A stretch of 64,000 nt of DNA from Actinosynnema sp. ALI-1.44 (GCF_001984155.1 NZ_MTQO01000053.1:1-64000), one strand, 5' to 3'. Positions 44,098 through 53,228 are shown, counted from the stretch's first letter. Numbers and translations are program-made. The notes: generated from the letters alone by a model not told the origin.

Positions 44098-44656
44098 GTA
44101 GCCTCCCACACGGAACAAAACAATCGCCTGTGTGCACAGCAAACGGCATTCGGCCGATCGGCCGCAGGCAAGTCTTGGAAGTGACCACCAATTGTCAGGT
44201 GGTTGACCAACGTCCCCCGACCACCCCGGTGGCGTGGGCGCGGGCGGCCCCTCCGGCCGGCGTGTCGAGGTCCTGTTCGGACAGTGACGACCAACTTCAC
44301 CAATTCAGGTCCCTTGTGAGCGGGGCCACAAAGGTGCATGCTCGGAGGTAGGCGTTACTCCGAACGCGAAGGGCAGGTGGTGCCGTGGCAATGCGCTTAC
44401 GTCTCGCGGTCACGCGCTCCCTGTCGCAACCCCACGACTGGGCTGATCGGTACTCGGCGCGGTCGTGACTGTGAGCGGCCGGTCCAGCCCGTTCGAACTG
44501 TGCGTCGCACGTCGACGCGTTGAGCCTCCTTGGAAACTCCGCGCCAGCGGGTGAGGGCGTTCGTGACCAAGACATGTCCATCCGATCCGGGTGCGGCGCG
44601 CTGAGCGCGCCGCGCCCGGCTGTATATCGTTGGCTTCCACACACCACGGAGGCGAC
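44098..44656. other. 559-base intergenic region between the TIR operon and the zinc peptidase gene
   Basis: Visible here are the palindrome CGGCCGATCGGCCG (44151-44164), an inverted repeat CCACC-N8-GGTGG near 44186, a CTGT-TCGG-ACAG hairpin (44272-44284), and a 9-bp hairpin GCGGCGCGC-TGA-GCGCGCCGC (44593-44613) just before TATATC, a possible -10 of the peptidase gene. A 25-codon frame at 44391 has no ribosome site and was not called. Confidence 0.5.
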
Positions 44657-45586
44657 GTGGAATTCAACGACGACGCTGGTTTGGACACATCGCAGGTCGA
44701 GGACATGCGGTCCGGCGGCGGAGGTGGCGGTACCGGCGGCCGGGTGCTGCTCGGCGGCGGTGGGCTCGGCATCGTCGGCCTGATCATCTATTTCGTGATG
44801 TCCCAGCTCGGTGGGGTCGGTGGGCTGGACGGCACGTCCGCGAGCGGCATCGGCGACGTCCGCAACGGCGACAAAGTGGACAACGCCAGGCTCTCCGAGC
44901 AGTGCCGCACGGGCAAGGACGCCAACACCAACCACGACTGCGCGCTGGTCGCGGTGATCAACTCGATCCAGGGGTACTGGCAGGACGAGTTCGCCAGGTC
45001 AGGCCGGACGTACCGGAAGGCGCCGACCAACTTCTTCCAGGGCGGCGTGCGCACCGGCTGCGGCAGCGCGACCTCCGACGTCGGCCCGTTCTACTGCCCC
45101 GGCGACTCCGAGGTCTACATCGACCTGGCGTTCTTCAAGCAGCTGCAGACCCAGTTCGGCGCGCAGGGCGGCACGTTCGTCGAGGCGTACGTGCTGGCGC
45201 ACGAGTACGGCCACCACGTGCAGAACCTGCTGGGCACCTCCGACCGGGTCCGCAGCCGCAAGGGCGCCACGTCGGACGCTGTCCGGCTGGAGTTGCAAGC
45301 TGACTGCTACGCGGGCGTCTGGGCGAAGCACGCGACCACGCAGCCGACCGCGAACGGCGGCCAGCCCTTGATCAAGTCGATCAGCGACGACGACATCCGC
45401 CGTGCGCTCGACGCGGCGGCCCGCATCGGCGACGACTTCATCCAGCGCGAACTCGGCGGCGGCCGCGTCGACGAGAGCCAGTTCACCCACGGCACGTCGA
45501 AGCAGCGCGAGAAGTGGTTCACCACGGGCATCCAGTCGGGCAATCCCGCCAACTGCGACACATTCCGGACCAGCAACCTCGGCTGA
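44657..45586 (+). CDS. Membrane-anchored neutral zinc metallopeptidase (YpfJ family)
   Basis: This 309-residue protein has a Gly-rich N-terminal part and one membrane helix (about residues 35-50, GGLGIVGLIIYFVMSQL). The peptidase domain has the zinc motif AHEYGHHVQNLLG near residue 185, the further acidic ligand region LELQADCYAGVWA, and conserved Cys residues. It belongs to the putative neutral zinc metallopeptidase family of unknown substrate. The GTG start has GGAGG five bases upstream, and the long hairpin at 45592 ends the transcript. Confidence 0.9.
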   Translation: MEFNDDAGLDTSQVEDMRSGGGGGGTGGRVLLGGGGLGIVGLIIYFVMSQLGGVGGLDGTSASGIGDVRNGDKVDNARLSEQCRTGKDANTNHDCALVAVINSIQGYWQDEFARSGRTYRKAPTNFFQGGVRTGCGSATSDVGPFYCPGDSEVYIDLAFFKQLQTQFGAQGGTFVEAYVLAHEYGHHVQNLLGTSDRVRSRKGATSDAVRLELQADCYAGVWAKHATTQPTANGGQPLIKSISDDDIRRALDAAARIGDDFIQRELGGGRVDESQFTHGTSKQREKWFTTGIQSGNPANCDTFRTSNLG

Positions 45587-45591
45587 AAGCT

Positions 45592-45635
45592 TCGTGAGTG
45601 GTTAGTCCGGTTAGCACCGGACTAACCACTCACGA
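45592..45635. terminator. Very long perfect hairpin between converging peptidase genes
   Basis: A 19-bp perfect stem (TCGTGAGTGGTTAGTCCGG, loop TTAGCA, complement) is followed by GGTTTTAG on the plus strand. It lies between the ends of two secreted or membrane peptidase genes and should stop both transcripts. Confidence 0.88.
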
Positions 45636-45639
45636 GGTT

Positions 45640-47157
45640 TTAGCTGGCTGGGTCGTGGTTGTACGTGGTCGGGGCCGAGAAGGCCTTCGCCGCCATGCGT
45701 GCCTGGGCGCGCTTGGGCCTCGGCGGGACGCCGTTGACGTCCTCCGTGCTGATGCCGTAGGCGGCGATCACGTACGAGATCGCGGTGGCCTGCTTGCCCA
45801 GCGCCGTGCGGTTGACGTTGTAGAGGTTGTCGCAGGCCTGGTGGTAGCACTTGTCGTATGCCACGTTGGCCTGGCCGCCCCACTTCGCCGCCTGCGCGGC
45901 CGTCTTGAGCTTCTCCGCACCGGTGAACGTGCCGCCAGCGGGGATGCCCTGTGCGACGAACTCCGCGTAGTCCGAGCGGGAGTCGAAGTCAGTGCCCTCG
46001 GTTTCCACGCCCGCGGCGCGGAAACGGGCCTGCAGCGCCGACTCGATCGCCGCCGAGCCGGTCGGGCCGGGGCCCGCGCCGGTGTTGTCGGAGTTGTCAC
46101 CGTCGAACACGAAGTAGCCGGCGTTCGGTGAGCCGACCATGTCGAAGTTCAGGTACAGCGCGATGTCCAACTGCTGCTCGAAGGTCAGCGACCGGACGTA
46201 CTGCGTCGAGCCGACCAGGCCGAACTCCTCGGCGCTCCACCAGCCGAACCGGATGGCGTTGTTGACCTTCGGCGACCCGCCGAGCTGCAGCGCGGTTTCC
46301 AGCAGGACGGCCGATCCGCTGCCGTTGTCGTTGATTCCCGGGCCGCCTTCGACGCTGTCGAGGTGCGCACCGGCCACCACGACGTTGTCCTTGCGCCCGG
46401 TCTTCGTCTGGGCGAGGACGTTGAAGCTCTTGCGCGGCTCCTCCGTGGCGCGGGCGTTGACGGTCACCGACGCGGGTGGTTTCGCGGCGAGCGCCTCGCC
46501 CTCCGCCAGGGTGACACCGACCGTGGGAACCCTGGCGTTGGCCGGGTCGCTGAGCGTTCCGGCCAGCGGCGCGGGGTCGGGAACGTTGTTGTAGATGACC
46601 GTGGCGATCGCGCCCGCTTCCGCGGCGATCTGCTGCTTCTGGGCGAACGAGCAGGTGCCGCGCTTGATCAGCGCGATCTTGCCCGTGACGTTGAGGCCCG
46701 CGTAGTCGGTTGCCTCGCAGCCGGGCGAGTCGTCGACGGGGACGGGCACGAGCGGCGCTGTCAGACCGCCTGCCGGGGTCGACTTGCTGTACGTGAACAT
46801 GTGCGTCGGCACCGAGCGGCCGTCCGCGGTCAGCGTCTCGACCTGCGGGACGAAGTAGATGAACGGGAACTCGTGGATCGAGACGTCGAAGCCCGCGGCA
46901 CGCACCTTGTCGGCGATGTAGTTCGCGGACTGCTGGTGGCCCGCGCTGCTCGCGACCCTGGTGCGGCCGTTGCGGTCGGCAAGGCGCTGGAACGCGATGA
47001 GGTGGCGGTGCACACCGTCCACTGAGACGTTGCGTGAGATCTTCTTCGGTAGCGCGTCACCCTGCGCAGCGGCGGTGGCCGGCACGGCGGCGAGCGCGAA
47101 CCCGACGGTCGCGGTGGCGATGACTGCCGCGAACCGGGTTGTTGCCTTAAGGGGCAT
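45640..47157 (-). CDS. Secreted M28 aminopeptidase with PA domain
   Basis: This 505-residue exported enzyme has a signal peptide (residues 1 to about 32, ending TAAAQG), an N-terminal part of the M28 fold, an inserted PA domain (about 130-240, CEATDYAGLNVTGKIALIKR and GTCSFAQKQQIAAEAGA), and the catalytic half with [37 protein letters not shown] and CYHQACD. The paralog at 15649-16575 lacks the PA domain. The ATG at 47157 was chosen because AGGAAGG lies seven bases upstream; ATG 47163 would overlap that site. Confidence 0.9.
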   Translation of the reverse strand: MPLKATTRFAAVIATATVGFALAAVPATAAAQGDALPKKISRNVSVDGVHRHLIAFQRLADRNGRTRVASSAGHQQSANYIADKVRAAGFDVSIHEFPFIYFVPQVETLTADGRSVPTHMFTYSKSTPAGGLTAPLVPVPVDDSPGCEATDYAGLNVTGKIALIKRGTCSFAQKQQIAAEAGAIATVIYNNVPDPAPLAGTLSDPANARVPTVGVTLAEGEALAAKPPASVTVNARATEEPRKSFNVLAQTKTGRKDNVVVAGAHLDSVEGGPGINDNGSGSAVLLETALQLGGSPKVNNAIRFGWWSAEEFGLVGSTQYVRSLTFEQQLDIALYLNFDMVGSPNAGYFVFDGDNSDNTGAGPGPTGSAAIESALQARFRAAGVETEGTDFDSRSDYAEFVAQGIPAGGTFTGAEKLKTAAQAAKWGGQANVAYDKCYHQACDNLYNVNRTALGKQATAISYVIAAYGISTEDVNGVPPRPKRAQARMAAKAFSAPTTYNHDPAS

Positions 47158-47240
47158 GGACATCCCTTCCTGCATGGTGGGCCGTCACCCTCTCCCCGCG
47201 CGGGTCCCCGGTCAAGAGTCGCATGCGAATATGGGCATTT

Positions 47241-47876
47241 TCAGTCCGCGGACGGGTCCAAACCGAGCAAGCCGCGACATCCGTCCAGCCCATCGACCTC
47301 GACCGACCACTCGGGACGGACGAACCGCTCCCTCGTCAGCGCCAGCCGGACGTCGATGCCAAGCTTTCCCCTGATAGCGATGCGGTTCGTGCCGTCCTGC
47401 CGGTAACCGAGTTTCCTGCTCACGTTGTGTGAGGCCTTGTTGTCACTGAACGCACCCGAGGTCAACAGCTCGGCCCCTAGGTAGTCGAACGCGAACATGA
47501 CCACGGCGGCGCGCATCTCGGTGCCGTACCCCTTGCCCTGGAACTCCCGGCCCAGCCACGAACCGGTGTGCACCTCGCGCGTGATCGCGAAGTCCTTGCC
47601 GGTGGCGCCCTGCATGCCGATCACCCGACCGTCCACTCTGGTCAGGAAGTTGACGGTCCAGTCCGCCGGGCCGAGCATCGCGCGCGTCATCCAGTAGAAC
47701 TGGATCCATTCCCGCGGGTGCCGGTCGGTCCACGGCACGACGAACGGCATCCGGTCGGGCTCGTGGACACCGCGCTTGGCCACCTCGACGAGCTCGAACA
47801 GGCCCGCGTCGTCGTCCGGCCGCAGCTCAAGCCGGGGTGTGCGCAGGACGAGGTCGCGGAGTGGCCATGGATCCAT
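47241..47876 (-). CDS. GNAT family N-acetyltransferase (RimJ/RimL type)
   Basis: This 211-residue protein opens with LRTPRLELRPDDDAGLFELV, as in RimJ/RimL-type acetyltransferases. It carries TGSWLGREFQGKGYGTEMRA, containing the acetyl-CoA loop (Q-x-K-G-x-G-T), and SDNKASHNVSRKLGY, the usual late motif. Substrate (a protein N-terminus or a small molecule) cannot be told. It is divergent from the quinone oxidoreductase gene with only 43 bases between starts. Confidence 0.88.
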   Translation of the reverse strand: MDPWPLRDLVLRTPRLELRPDDDAGLFELVEVAKRGVHEPDRMPFVVPWTDRHPREWIQFYWMTRAMLGPADWTVNFLTRVDGRVIGMQGATGKDFAITREVHTGSWLGREFQGKGYGTEMRAAVVMFAFDYLGAELLTSGAFSDNKASHNVSRKLGYRQDGTNRIAIRGKLGIDVRLALTRERFVRPEWSVEVDGLDGCRGLLGLDPSAD

Positions 47877-47919
47877 GCCCCGAGCGTATTCACCACGGCG
47901 ACCGGTTTACCGTGGAGAT

Positions 47920-48897
47920 GTGTATGCAATCGTGGCCCGCGAGCCGGGTGGACCTGAAGTACTGGAATGGACCGAGGTGCCGGACCCCCAGGCCGGGCCG
48001 GGCGAGGTGCTGATCGACATCGCGGCGAGTGCCGTGAACCGGGCAGACCTGTTGCAGCGCCAGGGTTTGTACCCGCCGCCGCCGGGCACGCCGAACATCA
48101 TCGGCCTGGAGTGCTCCGGCACGATCACCGCGCTCGGCGAAGGCGTGACGGACTGGCAGATCGGCGACGAGGTCTGCGCGCTGCTCGCGGGCGGTGGTTA
48201 CGCCCAGCGCGTCGCGGTACCGGCCGCGCAGGTCCTTCCGTTGCCCGAGGGGGTCGATCTGGTGACCGCGGCCTCGTTGCCCGAGGTCGCGTGCACGGTC
48301 TGGTCCAACGTCGTCCAGCACGCGGGCCTGCGGGCCGGCGAGATCCTGCTGGTGCACGGCGGCGCAGGCGGCATCGGCACCCACGCGATCCAGGTCGGCA
48401 AGGCGCTCGGCGCCACGGTCGCGGTCACCGCGGGATCCGCCGAACGCCTCGCCCGCTGCACGGAGCTCGGCGCGGACATCGCGATCAACTACAAGTCCGA
48501 GGACTTCGTCGAGGTGCTCGGAAAGCGCGGCGCCGACGTGATACTCGACAACATGGGAGCGTCCTATCTGGACAGGAACATGCAGGCGCTCGCCAACGAC
48601 GGCAGGCTGATGGTGATCGGCTTCCAAGGTGGGCGGAAGGCCGAGCTCGACTTCGCCAAGCTGCTGCCCAAGCGCGGAAGCGTTGCCGCGCTTGGCCTGC
48701 GCGGCCGACCGGTGTCCGGAAAGGGCAGCAAGGCCGACGTGGTCGCCGGTGTCCGCGAAGGACTGTGGCCGTTGATCGCCGAGGGCAAGGTCAAGCCGAT
48801 CGTGCACGAGGTCCGGTCGATGCGGGACGCGTCCGGCGCGCACACCGCGTTGGAGAGCGGCGGCGAGGTCTTCGGCAAGCTGATCCTCACACCCTGA
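47920..48897 (+). CDS. NAD(P)H-quinone oxidoreductase (medium-chain dehydrogenase)
   Basis: This 325-residue zinc-free MDR enzyme begins VYAIVAREPGGPEVLEWTEV. SAVNRADLLQRQGLYPPPPG is the quinone reductase-type substrate region, and the nucleotide-binding motif HGGAGGIGTHAIQVGKALGA lies near residue 150. It matches the PIG3-like group. The GTG start has GGAG very close upstream. Its place before the aminotransferase-like gene corresponds, as I recall, to Rv3777-Rv3778c of M. tuberculosis at the edge of the galactan locus. Confidence 0.88.
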   Translation: MYAIVAREPGGPEVLEWTEVPDPQAGPGEVLIDIAASAVNRADLLQRQGLYPPPPGTPNIIGLECSGTITALGEGVTDWQIGDEVCALLAGGGYAQRVAVPAAQVLPLPEGVDLVTAASLPEVACTVWSNVVQHAGLRAGEILLVHGGAGGIGTHAIQVGKALGATVAVTAGSAERLARCTELGADIAINYKSEDFVEVLGKRGADVILDNMGASYLDRNMQALANDGRLMVIGFQGGRKAELDFAKLLPKRGSVAALGLRGRPVSGKGSKADVVAGVREGLWPLIAEGKVKPIVHEVRSMRDASGAHTALESGGEVFGKLILTP

Positions 48898-48903
48898 CAG
48901 CGC

Positions 48904-48934
48904 ACCGGGAACGCTCGCAACGGGCGTTCCCGGT
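48904..48934. terminator. Terminator between converging genes
   Basis: An 11-bp perfect stem ACCGGGAACGC/GCGTTCCCGGT with a nine-base loop lies between the quinone oxidoreductase and aminotransferase-like genes. There is no U-tract. Confidence 0.7.
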
Positions 48935-48937
48935 CAG

Positions 48938-50140
48938 CTAACGGCGCAGGTCGGCGACCGCGTCCACCAGTTGGTCGACCTCGCTCGACGTCGTGTAGTG
49001 CGCCAGGCCGACGCGCACCGCGCCACCGACCTCGCTCACCCCCAGTGCCGTGAAGACGCCGCTGGGCACGTCGTCGGCGAACGCGCAGATACCGCTGTCG
49101 GCCAGTGCCACGATCGCGTCGGCGGCTTTCATGTCGCCGATCGTGAAGGCCAGAACCGGGATTCGGCGCATCGCGTCGCCGATCACCATCACGTGGCGGA
49201 TCGCCCGCAGCTCCGAGATCAGCTTGGCCAGCAGCCCGGCCAGGTAGCTCTTGGCCGACCCCATCGAGGTGTGCAGGCGCTCGCGCCTGGTCCCCGTGGC
49301 CCCGTCGTCCAGCATGGCCAGGTAGTCGACGGAGGCCACCAGGCCTGCCAGCAGCGGATACGCGTGCGCGCCCAGCTCGAGGCGTTCCGGGCCGCGTGTG
49401 CTCGGGTCCAGCGAACTCACCGGCAGGCGGTCGAGCAGCTCGGGGTCGGCGAAGACGAGCGCGCCGACCGCGGGACCGCCCCACGCCGACGCGGACACGG
49501 CGATGATGTCGGCACCCATCGCCGCCATGTCCAGCGGCATGTACGGCGCCGCTGCCGAGGCGTCGACCACCAGCAACGCGCCGACGCTGTGCGCGATGTC
49601 GGCTATCTTGCGAATGTCCGGTCTCGTACCGACCGCCCCTGACGCCGCCGTGACGGCGACCACTTTCGTGCGGCGGGACATGAGGCTCTCGTACTGCCAC
49701 GCGGGCAGTTCGCAGGTCTCGATGTCGATCTCGCCCCACCGGATCGCCGCGCCCGGCCGCTGCGCCGCGCGCAGCCACGGGGCGATGTTGGCCTGGTGGT
49801 CGAGGCGGGACACCGCCACCTCGTCGCCGATCAGCCAGCCGCTGCCGATCGCCTCGGCCAGCCGCTGCAGCAGTACGGGCACGTTCGGGCCGAGAACCAC
49901 CCCGGCGGGGTCGCCCCCGACGAGGTCGGCGACCGCCCTGCGGGCGGCGTCCACGATGGCCTCGGCTCGTTGCGACGCCGGGAAGGCGCCACCAGGTCCG
50001 GACACGGGTGCGCGCATGGCTGTGGCGACCGCCATGGCCACCTGTTCGGGCACCTGCATGCCGGCGGATGCGTCCAGGTGGACCCAGCCGTCCCCCAGGG
50101 CGGGGAACAGCCCACGGATCCGAGCGACGTCGAACGCCAT
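48938..50140 (-). CDS. Class V aminotransferase/cysteine desulfurase-like protein lacking the PLP lysine
   Basis: This 400-residue protein aligns in pattern with cysteine desulfurase-like enzymes: VHLDASAGMQVP, SRLDHQANIAPWL, VVDASAAAPYMPLD, and a C-terminal VRVGLAHYTTSSEVDQL. Where the family has SGHK with the Schiff-base Lys, this protein reads SASAWGGP (Ala219), and the cofactor-stacking region is also changed (APY for APH). It may bind PLP without catalysis or serve a structural role. It lies between the oxidoreductase and bpa genes, as I recall for Rv3778c. The ATG at 50140 was chosen over an upstream frame that overlaps the divergent gene. Confidence 0.8.
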   Translation of the reverse strand: MAFDVARIRGLFPALGDGWVHLDASAGMQVPEQVAMAVATAMRAPVSGPGGAFPASQRAEAIVDAARRAVADLVGGDPAGVVLGPNVPVLLQRLAEAIGSGWLIGDEVAVSRLDHQANIAPWLRAAQRPGAAIRWGEIDIETCELPAWQYESLMSRRTKVVAVTAASGAVGTRPDIRKIADIAHSVGALLVVDASAAAPYMPLDMAAMGADIIAVSASAWGGPAVGALVFADPELLDRLPVSSLDPSTRGPERLELGAHAYPLLAGLVASVDYLAMLDDGATGTRRERLHTSMGSAKSYLAGLLAKLISELRAIRHVMVIGDAMRRIPVLAFTIGDMKAADAIVALADSGICAFADDVPSGVFTALGVSEVGGAVRVGLAHYTTSSEVDQLVDAVADLRR

Positions 50141-50223
50141 GGCCACACCGTACGGACCGGTCCAAGTGTCACGACCGCTACCCTCGGGTATGAGTCTTCC
50201 GGGGGACAAGGACAGCCGCAGGG

Positions 50224-50781
50224 ATGGAACAGATGAGCGAGCCAGGACAGAACGGCAAAGACGACGCGCACCACGTGGTCGTGGTGGGTCCGGACGGTCA
50301 GCCGCTCGGCGCCGCCCGCATCCCCGACGGCAGCGAGCAGGGTGAGGCCAGCGCCGAGACCATCGGCGACATGGTCGAGCAGCCCGCGAAGGTGATGCGG
50401 ATCGGCACCATGATCAAGCAGCTGCTCGAGGAGGTCAGGCAGGCCCCGCTCGACGACGCCAGCCGGACCCGGCTCAAGGAGATCCACGCGTCGTCGATCA
50501 AGGAGCTGGAGGAGGGGCTGGCCCCCGAGCTGCGCGAGGAGCTCAACCGGCTGACCCTGCCGTTCACCGACGGCAGCATCCCGTCCGACGCCGAGCTGCG
50601 GATCGCGCAGGCCCAGCTGGTCGGCTGGCTGGAGGGCCTGTTCGCGGGCATCCAGACCGCGCTTTTCGCCCAGCAGATGTCCGCACGCGTGCAGCTGGAG
50701 CAGATGCGCCGGGGCGCGTTGCCGCCGGGCCTCGGTGAACAACAGCAGCCGCACGACGCCACGCGTGGCCAGTATCTCTGA
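50224..50781 (+). CDS. bpa: Bacterial proteasome activator Bpa/PafE
   Basis: This 185-residue (or 182 from ATG 50233) helical protein forms the ring that opens the 20S proteasome independently of ATP. It has the family core VEQPAKVMRIGTMIKQLLEE, LDDASRTRLKEIHASSIKEL and RIAQAQLVGWLEGLFAGIQT. It ends in GQYL, the HbYX-type C-terminus that docks into the proteasome. Its presence implies a 20S proteasome elsewhere in the genome. The second ATG has a slightly better ribosome context. It overlaps the next gene's start. Confidence 0.94.
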   Translation: MEQMSEPGQNGKDDAHHVVVVGPDGQPLGAARIPDGSEQGEASAETIGDMVEQPAKVMRIGTMIKQLLEEVRQAPLDDASRTRLKEIHASSIKELEEGLAPELREELNRLTLPFTDGSIPSDAELRIAQAQLVGWLEGLFAGIQTALFAQQMSARVQLEQMRRGALPPGLGEQQQPHDATRGQYL

Positions 50782-51379
50782 AAAGCAACTCGCCGGGGAC
50801 GCCACGCGTCCTCGATGTGTGCGGGGATGGATCAGAACCGTCCTGGTCGCCGGTGTTCTCGTCGTGTTCTCCGGATCACTCTTCGGGCTGTGGAGCTTCA
50901 AGGTGATCGGGTACGAGCGGCTCAGCGGCCAGGCAACATACGACATCAACGGGGTCGTCGGGCCGGAGACCGGCTCGACGTGCCCGACCGACAAGCGCTA
51001 CGTCGACGAGCAGCCCACGGGCCTGCGCGACGACGTGCTGGCGGCGTTCCAGCAGCTCAAAACCGAGGCCAAGAAGCAGAACATCACGATGTGCCTGCAG
51101 GACGGCAAGCGGAGCTCACGTCAGCAGCAGGCCCAGTTCGACGACTACGTCAAACGCTTCGGAACGCGTGAACTGGCTCGCAAATACGCGCTGCCGCCGG
51201 ACGAGTCGATGCACGTGAAAGGCATCGCGGTCGACATCCAGCCGCTCGCGGCGGCCGGGTGGGTGGAGCGATCGGCCGGAAAACACGGCTGGTGCAGGCG
51301 ATATGAGAACGAACCATGGCACTTCGAGTACAACCCGGACTACCGCAACGGATGCCCGGCACTGCTGCCCCACGCGTAA
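50765..51379 (+). CDS. Membrane-anchored M15 peptidase (VanY-type D,D-carboxypeptidase)
   Basis: This 204-residue protein has one membrane helix (about residues 20-40, RTVLVAGVLVVFSGSLFGLW) and an outer M15 domain. The zinc site is in ESMHVKGIAVDI (His and Asp ligands) and EPWHFEYNPDY (His ligand), and two Cys pairs are likely (STCPTD, ITMCLQDG). It would trim D-Ala from peptidoglycan stem peptides. The start is uncertain: GTG 50735, 50765 or 50819. The middle one is given. It overlaps bpa by 17 bases and precedes the galactan exporter genes. Confidence 0.78.
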   Translation: MASISEKQLAGDATRPRCVRGWIRTVLVAGVLVVFSGSLFGLWSFKVIGYERLSGQATYDINGVVGPETGSTCPTDKRYVDEQPTGLRDDVLAAFQQLKTEAKKQNITMCLQDGKRSSRQQQAQFDDYVKRFGTRELARKYALPPDESMHVKGIAVDIQPLAAAGWVERSAGKHGWCRRYENEPWHFEYNPDYRNGCPALLPHA

Positions 51380-51465
51380 CGGACATACCATGCGTTTCCA
51401 TGCGCGCCACAGGTGTTCGTCAGCTCGGTGACCGACCGGTCACCGAAGGGGTGAATGGTCGTCGG

Positions 51466-51471
51466 TACTCT
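51466..51471 (+). promoter_or_regulatory. Candidate -10 box for a leaderless wzm transcript
   Basis: TACTCT lies nine bases before the GTG at 51480, and no Shine-Dalgarno sequence is present. This fits a leaderless mRNA, which is common in Actinobacteria. Confidence 0.35.
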
Positions 51472-51479
51472 CAACAACC

Positions 51480-52406
51480 GTGCAAGCGACGAGCACGATC
51501 GACCGACCGATGACGGCGGCAGAAAAGCCTCTCGACAACCCCAGCCGGACCTTCCGCCGGGCGTGGCAGGACATCCGCGAGGGGTTCCAGCAACGCGACC
51601 TGTGGGGTCACCTCGGCTGGCAGGACATCAAGCAGCGCTACCGCCGCTCGGTGATCGGTCCGCTGTGGATCACCCTGAGCATGGCGGTCACCGCCATCGG
51701 TCTCGGCCTGCTGTACTCGACGCTGTTCCAGGCGAACATCGGCACGTTCCTGCCGTACCTGACCGTCGGGTTCATCGTCTGGAACTTCATGCTCGGCTGC
51801 GTGACCGAGGGCACCGAGACCTTCATCGCCAACGAGGGTCTGATCAAGCACCTGCCCGCGCCGCTGACGGTGTACGCGTTGCGCACGGTGTGGCGCCTGA
51901 CCCTGATGATGGCGCACAACCTGCTGGTCTACGCCGTGATCCTGGTGATCTTCTTCGGCGACCTGAGCACCACCGGCTACAAGATCACCGAAGCGGGTCC
52001 GGGGCAGCCGGGCCTGGACTGGACCATCGTGCTCGCGGTCCCGGCGTTCTTCCTGATCGCGCTCAACGGCGTGTGGGTGGCGTTGCTCTTCGGCGTCATC
52101 TCCACCCGCTACCGCGACATCCCGCAGGTCATCACCGCACTGACCAACCTGGCGTTCTTCGGCACGCCGATCGTGTGGACCACCGACCTGCTGAACAAGA
52201 TCGCGAGCGGCGGCAGCAGCTGGCGGTCGATCATCATCGAGGTCAACCCCTTCTACCACTTCATCCAGATCCTGCGGGCGCCACTGATCGGCAACGAGCA
52301 GAGCTGGCACCACTGGGCGGTCGTCGGTGGCATCACAGTCGTCGGCTGGTTCTTGGCACTCGTGGCGATGCGCAACTACCGCGCACGCGTCCCCTACTGG
52401 GTCTGA
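51480..52406 (+). CDS. wzm: Galactan ABC exporter permease Wzm
   Basis: This 308-residue ABC-2 permease has six membrane helices (first near residue 65, WITLSMAVTAIGLGLLYSTL). The N-terminal interface helix contains LGWQDIKQRYRRSVIGPLW, and ISTRYRDIPQVI marks the cytoplasmic loop. With Wzt it would flip lipid-linked galactan across the membrane, as Rv3783 does in M. tuberculosis. GTG 51480 may be leaderless; ATG 51510 is an alternative. It is followed 18 bases later by wzt. Confidence 0.93.
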   Translation: MQATSTIDRPMTAAEKPLDNPSRTFRRAWQDIREGFQQRDLWGHLGWQDIKQRYRRSVIGPLWITLSMAVTAIGLGLLYSTLFQANIGTFLPYLTVGFIVWNFMLGCVTEGTETFIANEGLIKHLPAPLTVYALRTVWRLTLMMAHNLLVYAVILVIFFGDLSTTGYKITEAGPGQPGLDWTIVLAVPAFFLIALNGVWVALLFGVISTRYRDIPQVITALTNLAFFGTPIVWTTDLLNKIASGGSSWRSIIIEVNPFYHFIQILRAPLIGNEQSWHHWAVVGGITVVGWFLALVAMRNYRARVPYWV

Positions 52407-52424
52407 TTGAGGCAGGAGGAGCAC

Positions 52425-53228
52425 ATGGTCAGCATCGACGTCTGGAACGCCTCGGTCGACTTCCCGATCTTCGACGCCAAGAGCCGCTCGCTGAAGAAGG
52501 CGGTGCTCGGCAAGGTCGGCGGCACGATCGGCACCGAAAGCCGGATTCCGGTGATCGAGGCCCTCAAGGACATCACCCTCTCGCTCAAGGAGGGCGACCG
52601 GGTCGCGCTCGTCGGCCACAACGGCGCGGGCAAGTCCACCCTGCTGCGGCTGCTCGCCGGGATCTACGAGCCGATCACCGGTGGCTCGAAGATCGTCGGC
52701 AAGATCGCGCCGGTCTTCGACCTCGGCGTCGGTCTCGACCCGGAGATCTCCGGCATCGAGAACATCATGATCCGCGGGCTGTTCCTCGGCATGAGCCGCA
52801 AGCAGATGGAGTCGAAGATCGACGACATCGCGGAGTTCAGCGAACTCGGCGACTTCCTGCAGATGCCGCTGCGGGCGTACTCGAGCGGTATGCGCGTACG
52901 GCTGGCGCTGGGCATCGTGACCTCGATCGACCCGGAGATCCTGATCCTGGACGAGGGCATCGGCGCGGTGGACGCGGCGTTCATGGACAAGGCCCGCGAC
53001 CGGATGATCGACCTGGTGAAGCGCTCCGGCCTGCTGGTGTTCGCCTCACACGCGGACGAACTGCTGATGGACCTGTGCGACTCGGCGATCTGGATGGACG
53101 GCGGCCGGATGAAGATGCAGGGTTCCCTGCGCGAGGTCCTGACCGCGTACAAGGGCCGCGACCCGTACGAGAACCTCAGTCCTGAGGCGCTGGCCCGCTT
53201 CGGCGTCACCGCGGGTGGTGACAAGTGA
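52425..53228 (+). CDS. wzt: Galactan ABC exporter ATPase Wzt
   Basis: This 267-residue ATPase has Walker A GHNGAGKST, the signature YSSGMRVRLALG, Walker B ILILDEGIGAVD and switch ASHADE. No C-terminal carbohydrate-binding domain follows, which agrees with the galactan-type exporter (Rv3781-like) rather than O-antigen Wzt with a recognition domain. The ATG has AGGAGGAG in ideal position. Its stop overlaps the glfT1 start. Confidence 0.94.
   Translation: MVSIDVWNASVDFPIFDAKSRSLKKAVLGKVGGTIGTESRIPVIEALKDITLSLKEGDRVALVGHNGAGKSTLLRLLAGIYEPITGGSKIVGKIAPVFDLGVGLDPEISGIENIMIRGLFLGMSRKQMESKIDDIAEFSELGDFLQMPLRAYSSGMRVRLALGIVTSIDPEILILDEGIGAVDAAFMDKARDRMIDLVKRSGLLVFASHADELLMDLCDSAIWMDGGRMKMQGSLREVLTAYKGRDPYENLSPEALARFGVTAGGDK

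Noticed and set aside
44391-44468. 25-codon frame starting MRLRLAVTRSLSQ as a leader peptide before the zinc peptidase gene.
   Set aside because: No ribosome site in position, no competing terminator structures, and no matching downstream gene logic.
44098-44656. Riboswitch or structured RNA in the gap between the TIR operon and the zinc peptidase gene.
   Set aside because: Only isolated small hairpins and palindromes were seen. Nothing matches a known riboswitch core by eye.
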